Of a stretch of DNA of 64,000 bases, positions 43,118 to 51,618 are shown one piece after another. Below the pieces are notes generated by a model that was not told where the DNA came from, ran no database searches, and saw only the letters and a program-made list of their open reading frames with translations. A program made the translations under genes and the position numbers. Location: the NCBI RefSeq assembly GCF_024741815.1, contig NZ_CP102951.1, positions 5,594,001-5,658,000 on the forward strand. Reading direction: 5' to 3'. The DNA comes from Pseudomonas sp. LS1212 (GTDB lineage Bacteria > Pseudomonadota > Gammaproteobacteria > Pseudomonadales > Pseudomonadaceae). Position 1 is the stretch's first letter, and every line of letters starts with the position of its first letter.

Positions 43118-43506
43118 TAATGCTCAGCGCCGAGGAAATTTACAGCATATGCTGGGCTTTAGTTTTTTTCTTAATACTCATTACCATAATCGCATGGATT
43201 CATACAACATACACAAAAAAACATGAAATAATCAAACATCTTTCAAATTGCAAGTTGATCGGATACCAAGACCCCTCCGAAATCAAGGGTATGATTGAAC
43301 ACATTATTTTAATGGGGAACGTTTCAAACTTGCTTTCCTTTCCTAACATATTTATTAGACGGGGGGATGCAGATCCAGTCGACATAAAAAATTTTCCGAA
43401 GGTGCTGAAGCGTAGAATTTCTATTATCTATAACTCCGGATGCATGCTTTTTATCTTCATGATAGCTCTATGGAGCGTGGGCAAGTATATGTACTGGATC
43501 AAATAG
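43105..43506 (+). CDS. Putative immunity protein with two membrane segments
   Basis: A 133-aa protein (128 aa if ATG 43120 is used), not recognised by sequence. Two strongly hydrophobic segments (residues ~14-32, ICWALVFFLILITIIAW, and ~111-128, YNSGCMLFIFMIALWSVG) flank a ~75-residue hydrophilic domain. It overlaps the 3' end of the effector remnant and is markedly AT-rich compared with its neighbours, as is common for immunity genes. A membrane immunity protein fits a pore-forming effector. It is intact although the effector is broken. Confidence 0.65.
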   Translation: MDQIIMLSAEEIYSICWALVFFLILITIIAWIHTTYTKKHEIIKHLSNCKLIGYQDPSEIKGMIEHIILMGNVSNLLSFPNIFIRRGDADPVDIKNFPKVLKRRISIIYNSGCMLFIFMIALWSVGKYMYWIK

Positions 43507-43576
43507 AACGGCACCTCCATCGTTTCCTTCACCACTCGCTGCGAGCGAGACCCTTGCATTGATTAAGGAAACAACC

Positions 43577-44434
43577 ATGCATATGCTTAAAGTGAAATTC
43601 TTTGCCGGTTTTGTCGCTATTGCGATCCTTATAGGCGTATTTTTTAGCGCCTGGTATACCGTGGATGAGACTGAACGTGGGGTACTGCTGCGCAATGGCG
43701 CCCTTGTTGGAGTGATTGAACCCGGCCTGGCGTTCAAAATCCCGCTCATTGAGACAGTAAAATCCATCTCCGTGCAGAGTCAGGCAACGACCTACCGAGC
43801 CCTTACCGCGTACAGCAAGGACCAACAGACCGCCACGCTGAATGTCTCGGTTTCATGGCATGTAGAGCCCAGCGAAGTCGCCAAGGTTTACACCCAGTAT
43901 CAGGACCTGGAGGGTCTCGTCTCCAGGTTGATCAGCCGACAGGTTCCGACGCAGGTTGAGAATGTCTTCGGGCAATACAATGCGGTAACTGCAGTGCAGC
44001 AGCGCGGAAAGTTTGTGACGGATGTATCCAAAGCGATCAAGGATGCCGTTGCAGGCCCTGTCGTTATCGATAGTGTTCAAGTTGAAAACATCGATTTCAG
44101 CGACGACTATGAGCGCTCTATCGCACTACGTATGAAAGCAGAAGTTGAAGTGAAAACCCGCGAGCAAATGCTGGCTACCGAACAGGTTCAGGCGCAAATC
44201 CGTATTACACAAGCACAGGCGGAAGCTGACTCCAAAGTCGCTCAGGCAAGAGCCGATGCCGAGGCAACCCGACTGCGTGGCGATGCAGAAGCGGATGCGA
44301 TCAAGGCAAGAGCCCAGGCGTTGGCGAGCAACCAGAATCTGGTTGAACTGACGAAGGCCGAGCGTTGGAATGGTGTATTACCCTCCACCGTTCTGCCCAA
44401 TGGCACATTGCCTTTCTTAGATGCCAGGAAGTGA
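43577..44434 (+). CDS. SPFH/prohibitin-domain membrane protein (HflC-like)
   Basis: A 285-aa protein with one N-terminal membrane anchor (residues ~6-27), an SPFH domain (~28-200: DETERGVLLRNGALVGVIEPG, VSWHVEP) and a long Ala/Glu/Gln-rich coiled coil (~190-260). Such proteins form cage-like assemblies at the membrane and modulate proteases or membrane microdomains. Start: AAGGA 7 nt before ATG 43577. It is alone, with no HflK partner next to it, and converges on the pyruvate carboxylase genes. Confidence 0.88.
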   Translation: MHMLKVKFFAGFVAIAILIGVFFSAWYTVDETERGVLLRNGALVGVIEPGLAFKIPLIETVKSISVQSQATTYRALTAYSKDQQTATLNVSVSWHVEPSEVAKVYTQYQDLEGLVSRLISRQVPTQVENVFGQYNAVTAVQQRGKFVTDVSKAIKDAVAGPVVIDSVQVENIDFSDDYERSIALRMKAEVEVKTREQMLATEQVQAQIRITQAQAEADSKVAQARADAEATRLRGDAEADAIKARAQALASNQNLVELTKAERWNGVLPSTVLPNGTLPFLDARK

Positions 44435-44476
44435 TGGCCCTTCATGGGGTCGAGTAAACGAACGCGAGGATCACGC

Positions 44477-44505
44477 AAAAAAAAAAAGGGGAGCATTTGC
44501 TCCCC
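44477..44505 (-). terminator. Intrinsic terminator of the pyruvate carboxylase operon
   Basis: On the minus strand an 8-bp stem GGGGAGCA / TGCTCCCC is followed by an unbroken run of eleven T (44487-44477). It begins about 30 bp after the pycB stop codon and is one of the clearest terminators in the window. Confidence 0.95.
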
Positions 44506-44535
44506 AGAGGTAAATCGTTACAACCGAAGCCCGTA

Positions 44536-46344
44536 TCAGCCCTCGATTTCGATCAGGATCTCACCCGGATTGACGCGGTCGCCTTTGGCCACATGAATGG
44601 CGGTGACCTTGCCGGCGATCGGTGCCTGCACTTCGGTCTCCATCTTCATCGCTTCGGTGATCAGCACGGCCTGGCCAGCCTTGACCACATCGCCTTCCTT
44701 GACCAGAACATCGACGATGTTGCCGGGCATGGTGGTGCTGATGTGACCTGGCTCGCTGGCCTGCTTGCGCTTGCCGATGCCGCCGCCGACGAATTCGTTG
44801 AGCGGTTCGAACACCACCTCTTCAGGCATGCCGTCGATGGACAGGTAGAAGTGACGCTTGCCTTCGGCCTTGACGCCGACGCCGGTGATGTCGACGCGGT
44901 AGGTTTCACCGTGCACATCGATGACGAATTCGGTCGGTACGCCTTCGCCTCCGGCCGGGCTGACACCGCCCGCTTCCGGAATCGGCAGCAGCACTTCAGG
45001 CGCCAGGGTGCCGGCTTCACGCTCTTCAAGGAACTTGCGCCCGATGTCCGGGAACATGGCGTAGGTCAGCACGTCCTCTTCGGATTTGGCCAGGTTGCCG
45101 ATGTCGGTGCGCAGCTTGGTCATTTCCGGCTTGAGCAGGTCGGCAGGACGCACGTCGATCACGTCTTCGCTGCCGATGGCCTGACGGCGCAGATTCTCGT
45201 TGACCACGCCCGGCGCCTTGCCGTAACCGCCTTGCAGGTACAGCTTCACTTCGTTGGTGATGGTCTTGTAGCGCTCGCCGGCCAGTACGTTGAAGAACGC
45301 CTGGGTACCGACGATCTGCGAAGTCGGGGTCACCAGCGGCGGGAAGCCCAAGTCTTCACGCACCCGCGGGATTTCCGCCAGCACTTCACTCATGCGGTTC
45401 AGGGCGCCCTGCTCTTTGAGCTGGTTGGCCAGGTTGGAGATCATCCCACCAGGTACCTGGTTGACCTGCACGCGGGTGTCGACAGCGGTGAACTCACTCT
45501 CGAACTGGTGATACTTCTTGCGCACGGCATAGAAGTACAGGCCGATCTCTTGCAACAGCTCCAGATCCAGGCCGGTGTCGAACTCGCTGCCTTTAAGCGC
45601 TGCAACCATCGACTCGGTACCCGGATGGCTGGTGCCCCAGGCGAAGCTGGAGATCGCGGTATCGATATGATCGGCGCCGTTTTCAATGCCCTTGAGCTGG
45701 CACATGGCGGCCAGGCCAGCGGTATCGTGAGAGTGGATAAACACCGGCAGCGATTGCTCGGCCTTCAGTGCCCTGACCAACTCACCGGTGGCGTATGGGG
45801 TCAGCAGCCCGGCCATGTCCTTGATCGCGATCGAGTCACAACCCATGGCTTCCATTTGCTTGGCCTGGGCCACGAACGCTTCGATGGTGTGCACCGGGCT
45901 GGTGGTGTAGGCGATGGTGCCTTGGGCGTGCTTGCCGGCGGCTTTGACGGCCTCGATGGCTACGCGCAGGTTACGCACGTCGTTCATGGCGTCGAAGATA
46001 CGGAACACGTCGATGCCATTGACCGCCGCCTTGGCGACAAACGCCCTGACCACGTCATCGCTGTAGTGACGATAGCCGAGCAGGTTCTGCCCACGCAGGA
46101 GCATTTGCAGACGGGTGTTGGGCAGTGCGGCGCGCAGTTTACGCAGGCGCTCCCACGGGTCTTCCTTGAGGAAGCGCACGCAGGCGTCGAAGGTCGCGCC
46201 GCCCCAGACTTCCAACGACCAGTAGCCGACCTTGTCGAGCTTTTCGCAGATCGGCAGCATGTCTTCGGTGCGCATGCGGGTCGCCAACAGGGACTGGTGG
46301 GCGTCGCGCAGGATTGTGTCGGTAACGTGGATTTTCTTGGTCAT
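44536..46344 (-). CDS. pycB: Pyruvate carboxylase subunit B (carboxyltransferase + biotin carrier)
   Basis: A 602-aa subunit often annotated oadA. The N-terminal carboxyltransferase TIM barrel (TDTILRDAHQSLLATRM; metal site MIHSHDT-like VFIHSHDTAG near 205) is followed by a linker and a C-terminal biotinyl domain with EAMKME, whose Lys is biotinylated. It makes oxaloacetate from pyruvate with subunit A, the anaplerotic route. There are no membrane decarboxylase subunits nearby, so carboxylation rather than sodium export is likely. ATG 46344 has GAGGA 8 nt upstream. Confidence 0.92.
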   Translation of the reverse strand: MTKKIHVTDTILRDAHQSLLATRMRTEDMLPICEKLDKVGYWSLEVWGGATFDACVRFLKEDPWERLRKLRAALPNTRLQMLLRGQNLLGYRHYSDDVVRAFVAKAAVNGIDVFRIFDAMNDVRNLRVAIEAVKAAGKHAQGTIAYTTSPVHTIEAFVAQAKQMEAMGCDSIAIKDMAGLLTPYATGELVRALKAEQSLPVFIHSHDTAGLAAMCQLKGIENGADHIDTAISSFAWGTSHPGTESMVAALKGSEFDTGLDLELLQEIGLYFYAVRKKYHQFESEFTAVDTRVQVNQVPGGMISNLANQLKEQGALNRMSEVLAEIPRVREDLGFPPLVTPTSQIVGTQAFFNVLAGERYKTITNEVKLYLQGGYGKAPGVVNENLRRQAIGSEDVIDVRPADLLKPEMTKLRTDIGNLAKSEEDVLTYAMFPDIGRKFLEEREAGTLAPEVLLPIPEAGGVSPAGGEGVPTEFVIDVHGETYRVDITGVGVKAEGKRHFYLSIDGMPEEVVFEPLNEFVGGGIGKRKQASEPGHISTTMPGNIVDVLVKEGDVVKAGQAVLITEAMKMETEVQAPIAGKVTAIHVAKGDRVNPGEILIEIEG

Positions 46345-46355
46345 GATGGTATTCC

Positions 46356-47771
46356 TCACAGGCCTGCGTGGGCGGCGATGGCGGCGGCGATGGCCAGGGC
46401 CAGCTCTTCGGGTTTGCGCTTGATCGAGTAGTTGGTCAGTTCAGGATGGCTTTCGACGAAGCTGGTATTGAACTGGCCGCTACGGAATTCCGGATTGCGC
46501 AGGATTTCCTGGTAGTAGGCGGCAGTGGTCTTGACCCCTTGCACGCGCATGTCATCCAGGGCCCGCAAACCGCGATCCATGGCTTCTTCCCAGGTCAACG
46601 CCCACACCACCAGTTTCAGGCACATGGAGTCGTAGTACGGCGGAATGGTGTAGCCGGTGTAGATTGCCGTATCGGTTCGCACGCCAGGACCGCCGGGCGC
46701 GTAATAGCGAGTGATCTTGCCGAAGCTCGGCAGGAAGTTGTTTTTCGGGTCTTCGGCGTTGATCCGGAACTGCAGGGCAAAGCCGCGGTGCTGGATATCT
46801 TCCTGCTTCACCGATAGCGGCAGCCCGGACGCGATGCGGATCTGCTCACGGACGATATCGATGCCGGTGATTTCCTCGGTGATGGTGTGTTCGACCTGCA
46901 CCCGGGTGTTCATTTCCATGAAGTACACTTCGCCATCGGCGAGCAGGAACTCCACGGTACCGGCGTTCTCGTAGCCCACTGCCTTGGCCGCGCGCACGGA
47001 CAGATCGCCGATGTAGGCGCGCTGTTCCGGGGTCAGCTGCGGGCTCGGGGCGATTTCGATCAGCTTCTGGTTACGACGCTGGATCGAGCAATCGCGCTCG
47101 AACAGGTGCACCACATTGCCAAAGCTGTCGCCGAGAATCTGCGCTTCGATGTGTTTCGGGTTGACGATGCACTTTTCCAGGAACACTTCGGCCGAACCAA
47201 ACGCCTTGGTTGCTTCGGAAATAACCCGAGGGAATGCCTGTTCCAGTTCTTCGCGGCTGTTGCAGCGACGAATGCCGCGACCGCCACCACCGGAGGTGGC
47301 CTTGAGCATGACCGGATAACCGATCCGTTCACCTTCGCTCAGGGCTTCTTCAATATCGGCGACGTTGCCTTCAGTGCCAGGCGTAACCGGTACGCCGGCC
47401 TTGATCATGCTGCGGCGCGCCTCGGTCTTGTCGCCCATGCGGCGGATGACTTCGGCAGCCGGCCCGATGAACTTGACTCCACGCTCGGCACAGATAACCG
47501 CCAGCTCGGCGTTTTCCGAGAGGAAGCCATAACCGGGATGCAGCGCATCACAACCGGTTTCCACTGCCAGGTTCACCAGCTTGCGTGGGTTCAGGTAGCC
47601 AGCCAACGGCTCGGCACCGATACTGTGGGCTTCGTCGGCACGTTTGACATGCAAGGCATGCCGATCGGCGTCGGAATAGATCGCTACCGAGCGAATGCCC
47701 ATCTCGGCGCAGGCACGCACGATCCGTACGGCAATTTCACCACGGTTGGCGATCAGGATCTTTTTTATCAC
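46356..47771 (-). CDS. pycA: Pyruvate carboxylase subunit A (biotin carboxylase)
   Basis: A 471-aa ATP-grasp biotin carboxylase of the AccC type: KKILIANRGEIAVRIVRAC at the start, ATP loop KATSGGGGRGIRR near residue 160, and MEMNTRVQVEHTITEEITG near 288. It carboxylates the biotin of subunit B using bicarbonate and ATP. It is first in the operon, 11 bp before pycB, and divergent from the LysR gene. It is distinct from the AccC of fatty-acid synthesis, which lies with accB. Confidence 0.92.
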   Translation of the reverse strand: MIKKILIANRGEIAVRIVRACAEMGIRSVAIYSDADRHALHVKRADEAHSIGAEPLAGYLNPRKLVNLAVETGCDALHPGYGFLSENAELAVICAERGVKFIGPAAEVIRRMGDKTEARRSMIKAGVPVTPGTEGNVADIEEALSEGERIGYPVMLKATSGGGGRGIRRCNSREELEQAFPRVISEATKAFGSAEVFLEKCIVNPKHIEAQILGDSFGNVVHLFERDCSIQRRNQKLIEIAPSPQLTPEQRAYIGDLSVRAAKAVGYENAGTVEFLLADGEVYFMEMNTRVQVEHTITEEITGIDIVREQIRIASGLPLSVKQEDIQHRGFALQFRINAEDPKNNFLPSFGKITRYYAPGGPGVRTDTAIYTGYTIPPYYDSMCLKLVVWALTWEEAMDRGLRALDDMRVQGVKTTAAYYQEILRNPEFRSGQFNTSFVESHPELTNYSIKRKPEELALAIAAAIAAHAGL

Positions 47772-47876
47772 TGGAATTTCCTCGACCGATGAAACAAACG
47801 AACCGGAAAAGCCGGTCGGCGCGTGACCAAGCCTCGCTGGCCAGTCGCATAATCACCCTAGCGCTACTGGTCGATA

Positions 47877-47896
47877 AACAAAAATCAATATTTGTT
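47877..47896. promoter_or_regulatory. Candidate LysR operator between pycA and its regulator
   Basis: AACAAA (47877-47882) and TTTGTT (47891-47896) are perfect inverted arms 8 bp apart in the 186-bp divergent region. The dyad size fits a LysR recognition site. Confidence 0.45.
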
Positions 47897-47957
47897 AGGT
47901 CAGGCATTAGCAAAAGCTTATAGTCGAGCGAAAGGCCTTTGCAAAATCGAGAAGAAA

Positions 47958-48920
47958 ATGCGTAAGTCATTGATGCGTATGACATTGCGTCAGTTGCAGA
48001 TCTTCAACGAAGTCTGCGATCTACGCTCCTACAGCCGGGCAGCCGACGAAATGGCACTGACGCAACCCGCCGTCAGCCTGCAGATTCGTCAGCTTGAGGA
48101 GCTGGTTGGGCAGCCACTTTTCGAATATGTGGGTAAGAAACTTTACCTGACCGAGGCCGCAGAAGCCTTGCAACGCGCCAGCCGGGATATCTTCGGGCGC
48201 CTGGAAAGCTTCGACATGCAACTCTCGGACATGCAGGGCTCGCTGCAGGGGCAACTCAAGCTGGCGGTGGAGTCCAGCGCGAAGTATTTCGTCCCGCACC
48301 TGTTCGCTGCATTCAAGAAACAGCATCCAGATGTGAACCTGAACCTGACGGTAGTCAATCGGGCCCAGGCGATCAGGCGGCTGTCGGATAACCGCGACGA
48401 CTTGATCATCATGTCCATGGTGCCCCAGGACATGGGCCTTGAGTTCGTGCCCTTCTTGAACAACCCGATCGTTGCAGTGGCCCCGCCCGACCATCCGCTG
48501 TGCAAGCTCGACAGCCTGCGCTTGCAGGACCTGGAACCTCATACCCTACTGATTCGCGAACAGGGATCGGGAACCCGCAAGGCCTGTGAAGAGTTCTTCA
48601 AGGACAAGCGCGTGCATTTCACCCAGACGCTGGAGGTCGCTTCGGCCGATGCCCAGCGCGAGTGCGTGATTGCCGGCCTGGGCCTGGCCTTGCTGACACG
48701 CCACGCGCTCAATCTGGAGCTGGCCACGGGCATTCTGCGTGAGCTGCCGGTCGAGGAACTGCCGCTTTATCGAAGCTGGTGCGTGGTGCAGGCCAAAGCC
48801 AAGCGGTTGTCGCCGGTGGCGTTGGCCTTTTTAGCGTTCATCCGTAGCGAACGTGCGCAAATCAGCGCGCTGGTTGAGCGCTTTTCGGGGCATTTACCGC
48901 CGATACCTGCCAAAGATTGA
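47958..48920 (+). CDS. pycR: LysR-type regulator of pyruvate carboxylase (PycR-like)
   Basis: A 320-aa regulator with an N-terminal wHTH (TLRQLQIFNEVCDLRSYSRA, LTQPAVSLQIRQLEEL) and a substrate-binding domain. Divergent placement next to pycA/pycB matches the PycR arrangement known in P. aeruginosa, which is why the symbol is given. ATG 47958 follows GAGAAGAAA. The gene's 3' end overlaps the small convergent gene at 48862 by 59 bp. Confidence 0.88.
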   Translation: MRKSLMRMTLRQLQIFNEVCDLRSYSRAADEMALTQPAVSLQIRQLEELVGQPLFEYVGKKLYLTEAAEALQRASRDIFGRLESFDMQLSDMQGSLQGQLKLAVESSAKYFVPHLFAAFKKQHPDVNLNLTVVNRAQAIRRLSDNRDDLIIMSMVPQDMGLEFVPFLNNPIVAVAPPDHPLCKLDSLRLQDLEPHTLLIREQGSGTRKACEEFFKDKRVHFTQTLEVASADAQRECVIAGLGLALLTRHALNLELATGILRELPVEELPLYRSWCVVQAKAKRLSPVALAFLAFIRSERAQISALVERFSGHLPPIPAKD

Positions 48921-49077
48921 TCGATTGCAGTTCGGGGTAATCGGCGATTTCCTGAAGCAGTTGACGCTGCTCGGAGTAACTCTCGATCGCCCGGCGAAAT
49001 TCCATGCGCCGTTGATCTTCCTGCTGCCGACGGGTCTTGCTGGTGCTCTGTTGCGAACCATCGAAATAACGAGCCAT
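48862..49077 (-). CDS. Small charged protein (71 aa)
   Basis: A 71-aa soluble, strongly charged and probably helical protein beginning MARYFDGSQQSTSKTRRQQE. The start is supported by GGGAG 7-8 nt upstream; the longer frame to 49143 has none. It overlaps the 3' end of pycR convergently. Similar short Arg/Gln/Glu-rich proteins are conserved in pseudomonads, some annotated as envelope-integrity proteins, but no function can be assigned here. Confidence 0.6.
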   Translation of the reverse strand: MARYFDGSQQSTSKTRRQQEDQRRMEFRRAIESYSEQRQLLQEIADYPELQSINLWQVSAVNAPKSAQPAR

Positions 49078-49197
49078 TGCTGATCTCCCAGTTCGAGTGC
49101 GGGAGCTACAGGTTCCACCTGTGCAATGACTATTTGGCGGCAAGCCAATGACAAATCGATGAACGCTTTGCGGCAGGCGCGTGAAGGCCGGACAGAC

Positions 49198-50064
49198 TCA
49201 GTCGTCCAGGGCTTTCACGGACTTGGGTGACAGACGCAGGCTGCGCAGACTGCGCTTGACGCTCTTGAGGTGGTTGACCAGGCTCGGGCCACGGGCCATG
49301 GCAACCCCCATCGCCAACACGTCGATTACCACCAGGTGAGCGATACGCGAGGTCAGCGGGGTGTAGATCTCGGTGTCCTCATGCACATCGATTGCCAGGT
49401 TGACGGTCGACAGCTCTGCCAGCGGCGTCTGGCTCGGGCACAGGGTGATCAGCGTCGCCCCGCTCTCGCGCACCAGGTTGGCGGTGATCAGCAAGTCCTT
49501 GGAACGGCCGGACTGGGAAATGCAGATCGCCACATCGCCAGGCTTGAGCGTGACTGCCGACATGGCCTGCATGTGCGGGTCGGAGTAGGCGGCGGCGGTG
49601 AGCAGCAAGCGAAAGAACTTGTGCTGGGCATCGGCTGCTACCGCGCCGGACGCGCCGAAGCCGTAGAACTCGACGCGCTGGGCCTGGGCCATGGCGGTCA
49701 CGGCGCGCTGCAAGGCGTGCGGATCGAGGTGCTCGCGCACTTCCATCAGGGTATGTAGCGTGGTGTCGAAAATTTTCAGGCTGTAGTCGGCAACCGAATC
49801 GTCTTCATGAATCGCAAACTGGCCAAAGCTGGCACCTGCCGCCAGGCTTTGCGCGAGCTTGAGCTTCAGGTCCTGGAACCCGGAACAGCCGATCGCACGG
49901 CAAAAACGCACGATGGTCGGCTCGCTGATCCCGACGCTGTGGGCAAGATCGGCCATGGAGCTATGCATTACGGCCGCCGGGTCAAGCAGCACATGGTCGG
50001 CAACCTTGAGCTCCGACTTGCGTAACAGATGGCGCGACTGGGCGATGTGTTGCAACAGATTCAA
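49198..50064 (-). CDS. RpiR-family regulator (HexR-like) divergent from zwf
   Basis: A 288-aa regulator with an N-terminal HTH_6 domain (residues ~1-75, SVGISEPTIVRFCRAIGC) and a C-terminal SIS sugar-phosphate domain (YGFGASGAVA, AICISQSGRSKDLL). HexR-type proteins sense 2-keto-3-deoxy-6-phosphogluconate and repress hexose catabolism. The start is a TTG at 50064, since no ATG or GTG fits the domain start. A HexR-like palindrome lies in the divergent region with zwf. Confidence 0.88.
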   Translation of the reverse strand: MNLLQHIAQSRHLLRKSELKVADHVLLDPAAVMHSSMADLAHSVGISEPTIVRFCRAIGCSGFQDLKLKLAQSLAAGASFGQFAIHEDDSVADYSLKIFDTTLHTLMEVREHLDPHALQRAVTAMAQAQRVEFYGFGASGAVAADAQHKFFRLLLTAAAYSDPHMQAMSAVTLKPGDVAICISQSGRSKDLLITANLVRESGATLITLCPSQTPLAELSTVNLAIDVHEDTEIYTPLTSRIAHLVVIDVLAMGVAMARGPSLVNHLKSVKRSLRSLRLSPKSVKALDD

Positions 50065-50109
50065 TGGACAGGACTCGGTTATGATCGGCAGACCGGGATG
50101 TAGCTTTCT

Positions 50110-50124
50110 TGTAGTTATACTACA
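50110..50124. promoter_or_regulatory. HexR-like operator between the regulator and zwf
   Basis: TGTAGTTATACTACA has perfect arms TGTAGT/ACTACA and fits the known HexR pattern TGTARTNNNAYTACA. It lies 46 bp before both start codons' regions (regulator TTG 50064, zwf TTG 50170), in position to control both. Confidence 0.7.
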
Positions 50125-50169
50125 TGACCTGCGGCCCGCCCAGCTAAACGAACTCGGAGAGTTGCTGCG

Positions 50170-51618
50170 TTGACCATCCCCTGCGACATTCTGATCTTCG
50201 GCGGGACCGGAGATCTGGCCTTGCACAAGCTGCTCCCAGCGCTCTACCACCTGTATCGCGACGATCGGCTGCACCCGGAGGTGCGCATCATCGCCCTGGC
50301 CCGCAGCCATTTGCCACGCCGCGATTTTCAATTACTGGCCGAACGTCGCTGCCGCGCCCAGGTAGCCAGGGCCGACTTCGATAACGATGTCTGGAAGCGT
50401 TTTGCCGCGCGCCTCGACTACTTTCCGATGGACGCTTCGCAAAGCGCCGACTTTGGCCGACTGGCCAGGTTTCTCGGCGAACCCGGCGGCCTCATGCGTA
50501 TCTACTACCTGGCAACCGCCCCGGAGCTTTTCGCGCCTATTGCCACCCACATGCAAGTCGCCGGGCTGGCTGACCACGAATCCCGCATCGTGCTGGAAAA
50601 GCCCATCGGCCATTCACTGGAGTCGGCCAAGGCCATCAATACCGCCATTGGCTCGGTGTTCCAGGAGTCCCAGGTGTTTCGCATCGACCACTACCTGGGC
50701 AAGGAAACCGTGCAGAACCTCATGGCTCTGCGGTTTGCCAATGCCTTGTTCGAGCCATTGTGGCGCGGTGCTCACGTCGATCACGTGCAGATCAGCGTCT
50801 GTGAGACCCTGGGTGTGGAAAACCGCGGCGGCTACTACGACCGTTCCGGGGCAATGCGTGACATGGTCCAGAACCACCTGTTGCAGCTGCTCTGCCTGGT
50901 GGCCATGGAAGCACCGGCGCACTTCGATGCCGAGTCCGTGCGTGACGAGAAGGTCAAGGTACTCAAGGACCTCAAGTCCATCACCGGCCAGGATGTCCAG
51001 GACAAGACGGTGCGCGGGCAGTACACCGCGGGCAAGATCGGCGGTCAGGAGGTCCCGGCCTACTATTTCGAGAAAAATGTCGACAACGACAGCGATACTG
51101 AAACCTTTGTCGCCGTTCAAGTGCAAATCAACAATTGGCGCTGGGCTGGCGTCCCGTTCTTTCTGCGAACCGGTAAACGGCTGGCGAAAAAGTCATCGCA
51201 GATCGTCATCCAGTTCAAGCCCGTCCCCCACCGCCTGTTCGAAGGCTGTCAGACCAACTTGTTGGTAATCCAGTTGCAGCCTGACGAGCGCATCAGCCTG
51301 CAACTGATGACCAAGACGCCCGGCAAAGGCATGCGCCTGGAGCCGGTCGAGCTGGACTTGAACCTGGCCCGGGCCTTCAACCAGAAACGCCGCTGGGACG
51401 CCTATGAGCGCCTGCTGCTGGACGTATTGGAAGGTGATTCGACGCTGTTCATGCGACGCGACGAGGTGGAAGCCGCCTGGGCCTGGATCGACCCGATCCT
51501 GACCGGCTGGCAAGAGTACTTTCAGAGCCCGCGCCCCTACCCTGCCGGGTCGACCGGGCCGGACCAGGCCCATACCCTGCTCGAGCACCAGGGCCGGGCC
51601 TGGTTCAGTCAGAACTGA
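50170..51618 (+). CDS. zwf: Glucose-6-phosphate 1-dehydrogenase
   Basis: A 482-aa enzyme oxidising glucose 6-phosphate to 6-phosphogluconolactone with NAD(P). The Rossmann motif ILIFGGTGDLALHKLLPA is at the N-terminus, and the active-site segment RIDHYLGKETVQN near residue 175 contains the catalytic His. The start is TTG with GGAGAG upstream. No pgl or edd gene follows, unlike the main zwf-pgl-eda operon of pseudomonads, so this is probably a second zwf copy. It overlaps the convergent GGDEF-EAL gene by 10 bp. Confidence 0.94.
   Translation: MTIPCDILIFGGTGDLALHKLLPALYHLYRDDRLHPEVRIIALARSHLPRRDFQLLAERRCRAQVARADFDNDVWKRFAARLDYFPMDASQSADFGRLARFLGEPGGLMRIYYLATAPELFAPIATHMQVAGLADHESRIVLEKPIGHSLESAKAINTAIGSVFQESQVFRIDHYLGKETVQNLMALRFANALFEPLWRGAHVDHVQISVCETLGVENRGGYYDRSGAMRDMVQNHLLQLLCLVAMEAPAHFDAESVRDEKVKVLKDLKSITGQDVQDKTVRGQYTAGKIGGQEVPAYYFEKNVDNDSDTETFVAVQVQINNWRWAGVPFFLRTGKRLAKKSSQIVIQFKPVPHRLFEGCQTNLLVIQLQPDERISLQLMTKTPGKGMRLEPVELDLNLARAFNQKRRWDAYERLLLDVLEGDSTLFMRRDEVEAAWAWIDPILTGWQEYFQSPRPYPAGSTGPDQAHTLLEHQGRAWFSQN

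Noticed and set aside
44536..46344. Sodium-pumping oxaloacetate decarboxylase (oadA) as the identity of the pycB gene
   Set aside because: No beta or gamma membrane subunits are next to it. The partner is a biotin carboxylase and a LysR gene diverges, as in the two-subunit pyruvate carboxylase.
44497..46431. A 644-codon rightward open frame opposite pycB, and similar long antisense frames opposite uvrD and other GC-rich genes
   Set aside because: These are shadow frames caused by high GC at third positions. Their products have no recognisable domains, and the opposite strand carries clear gene families.
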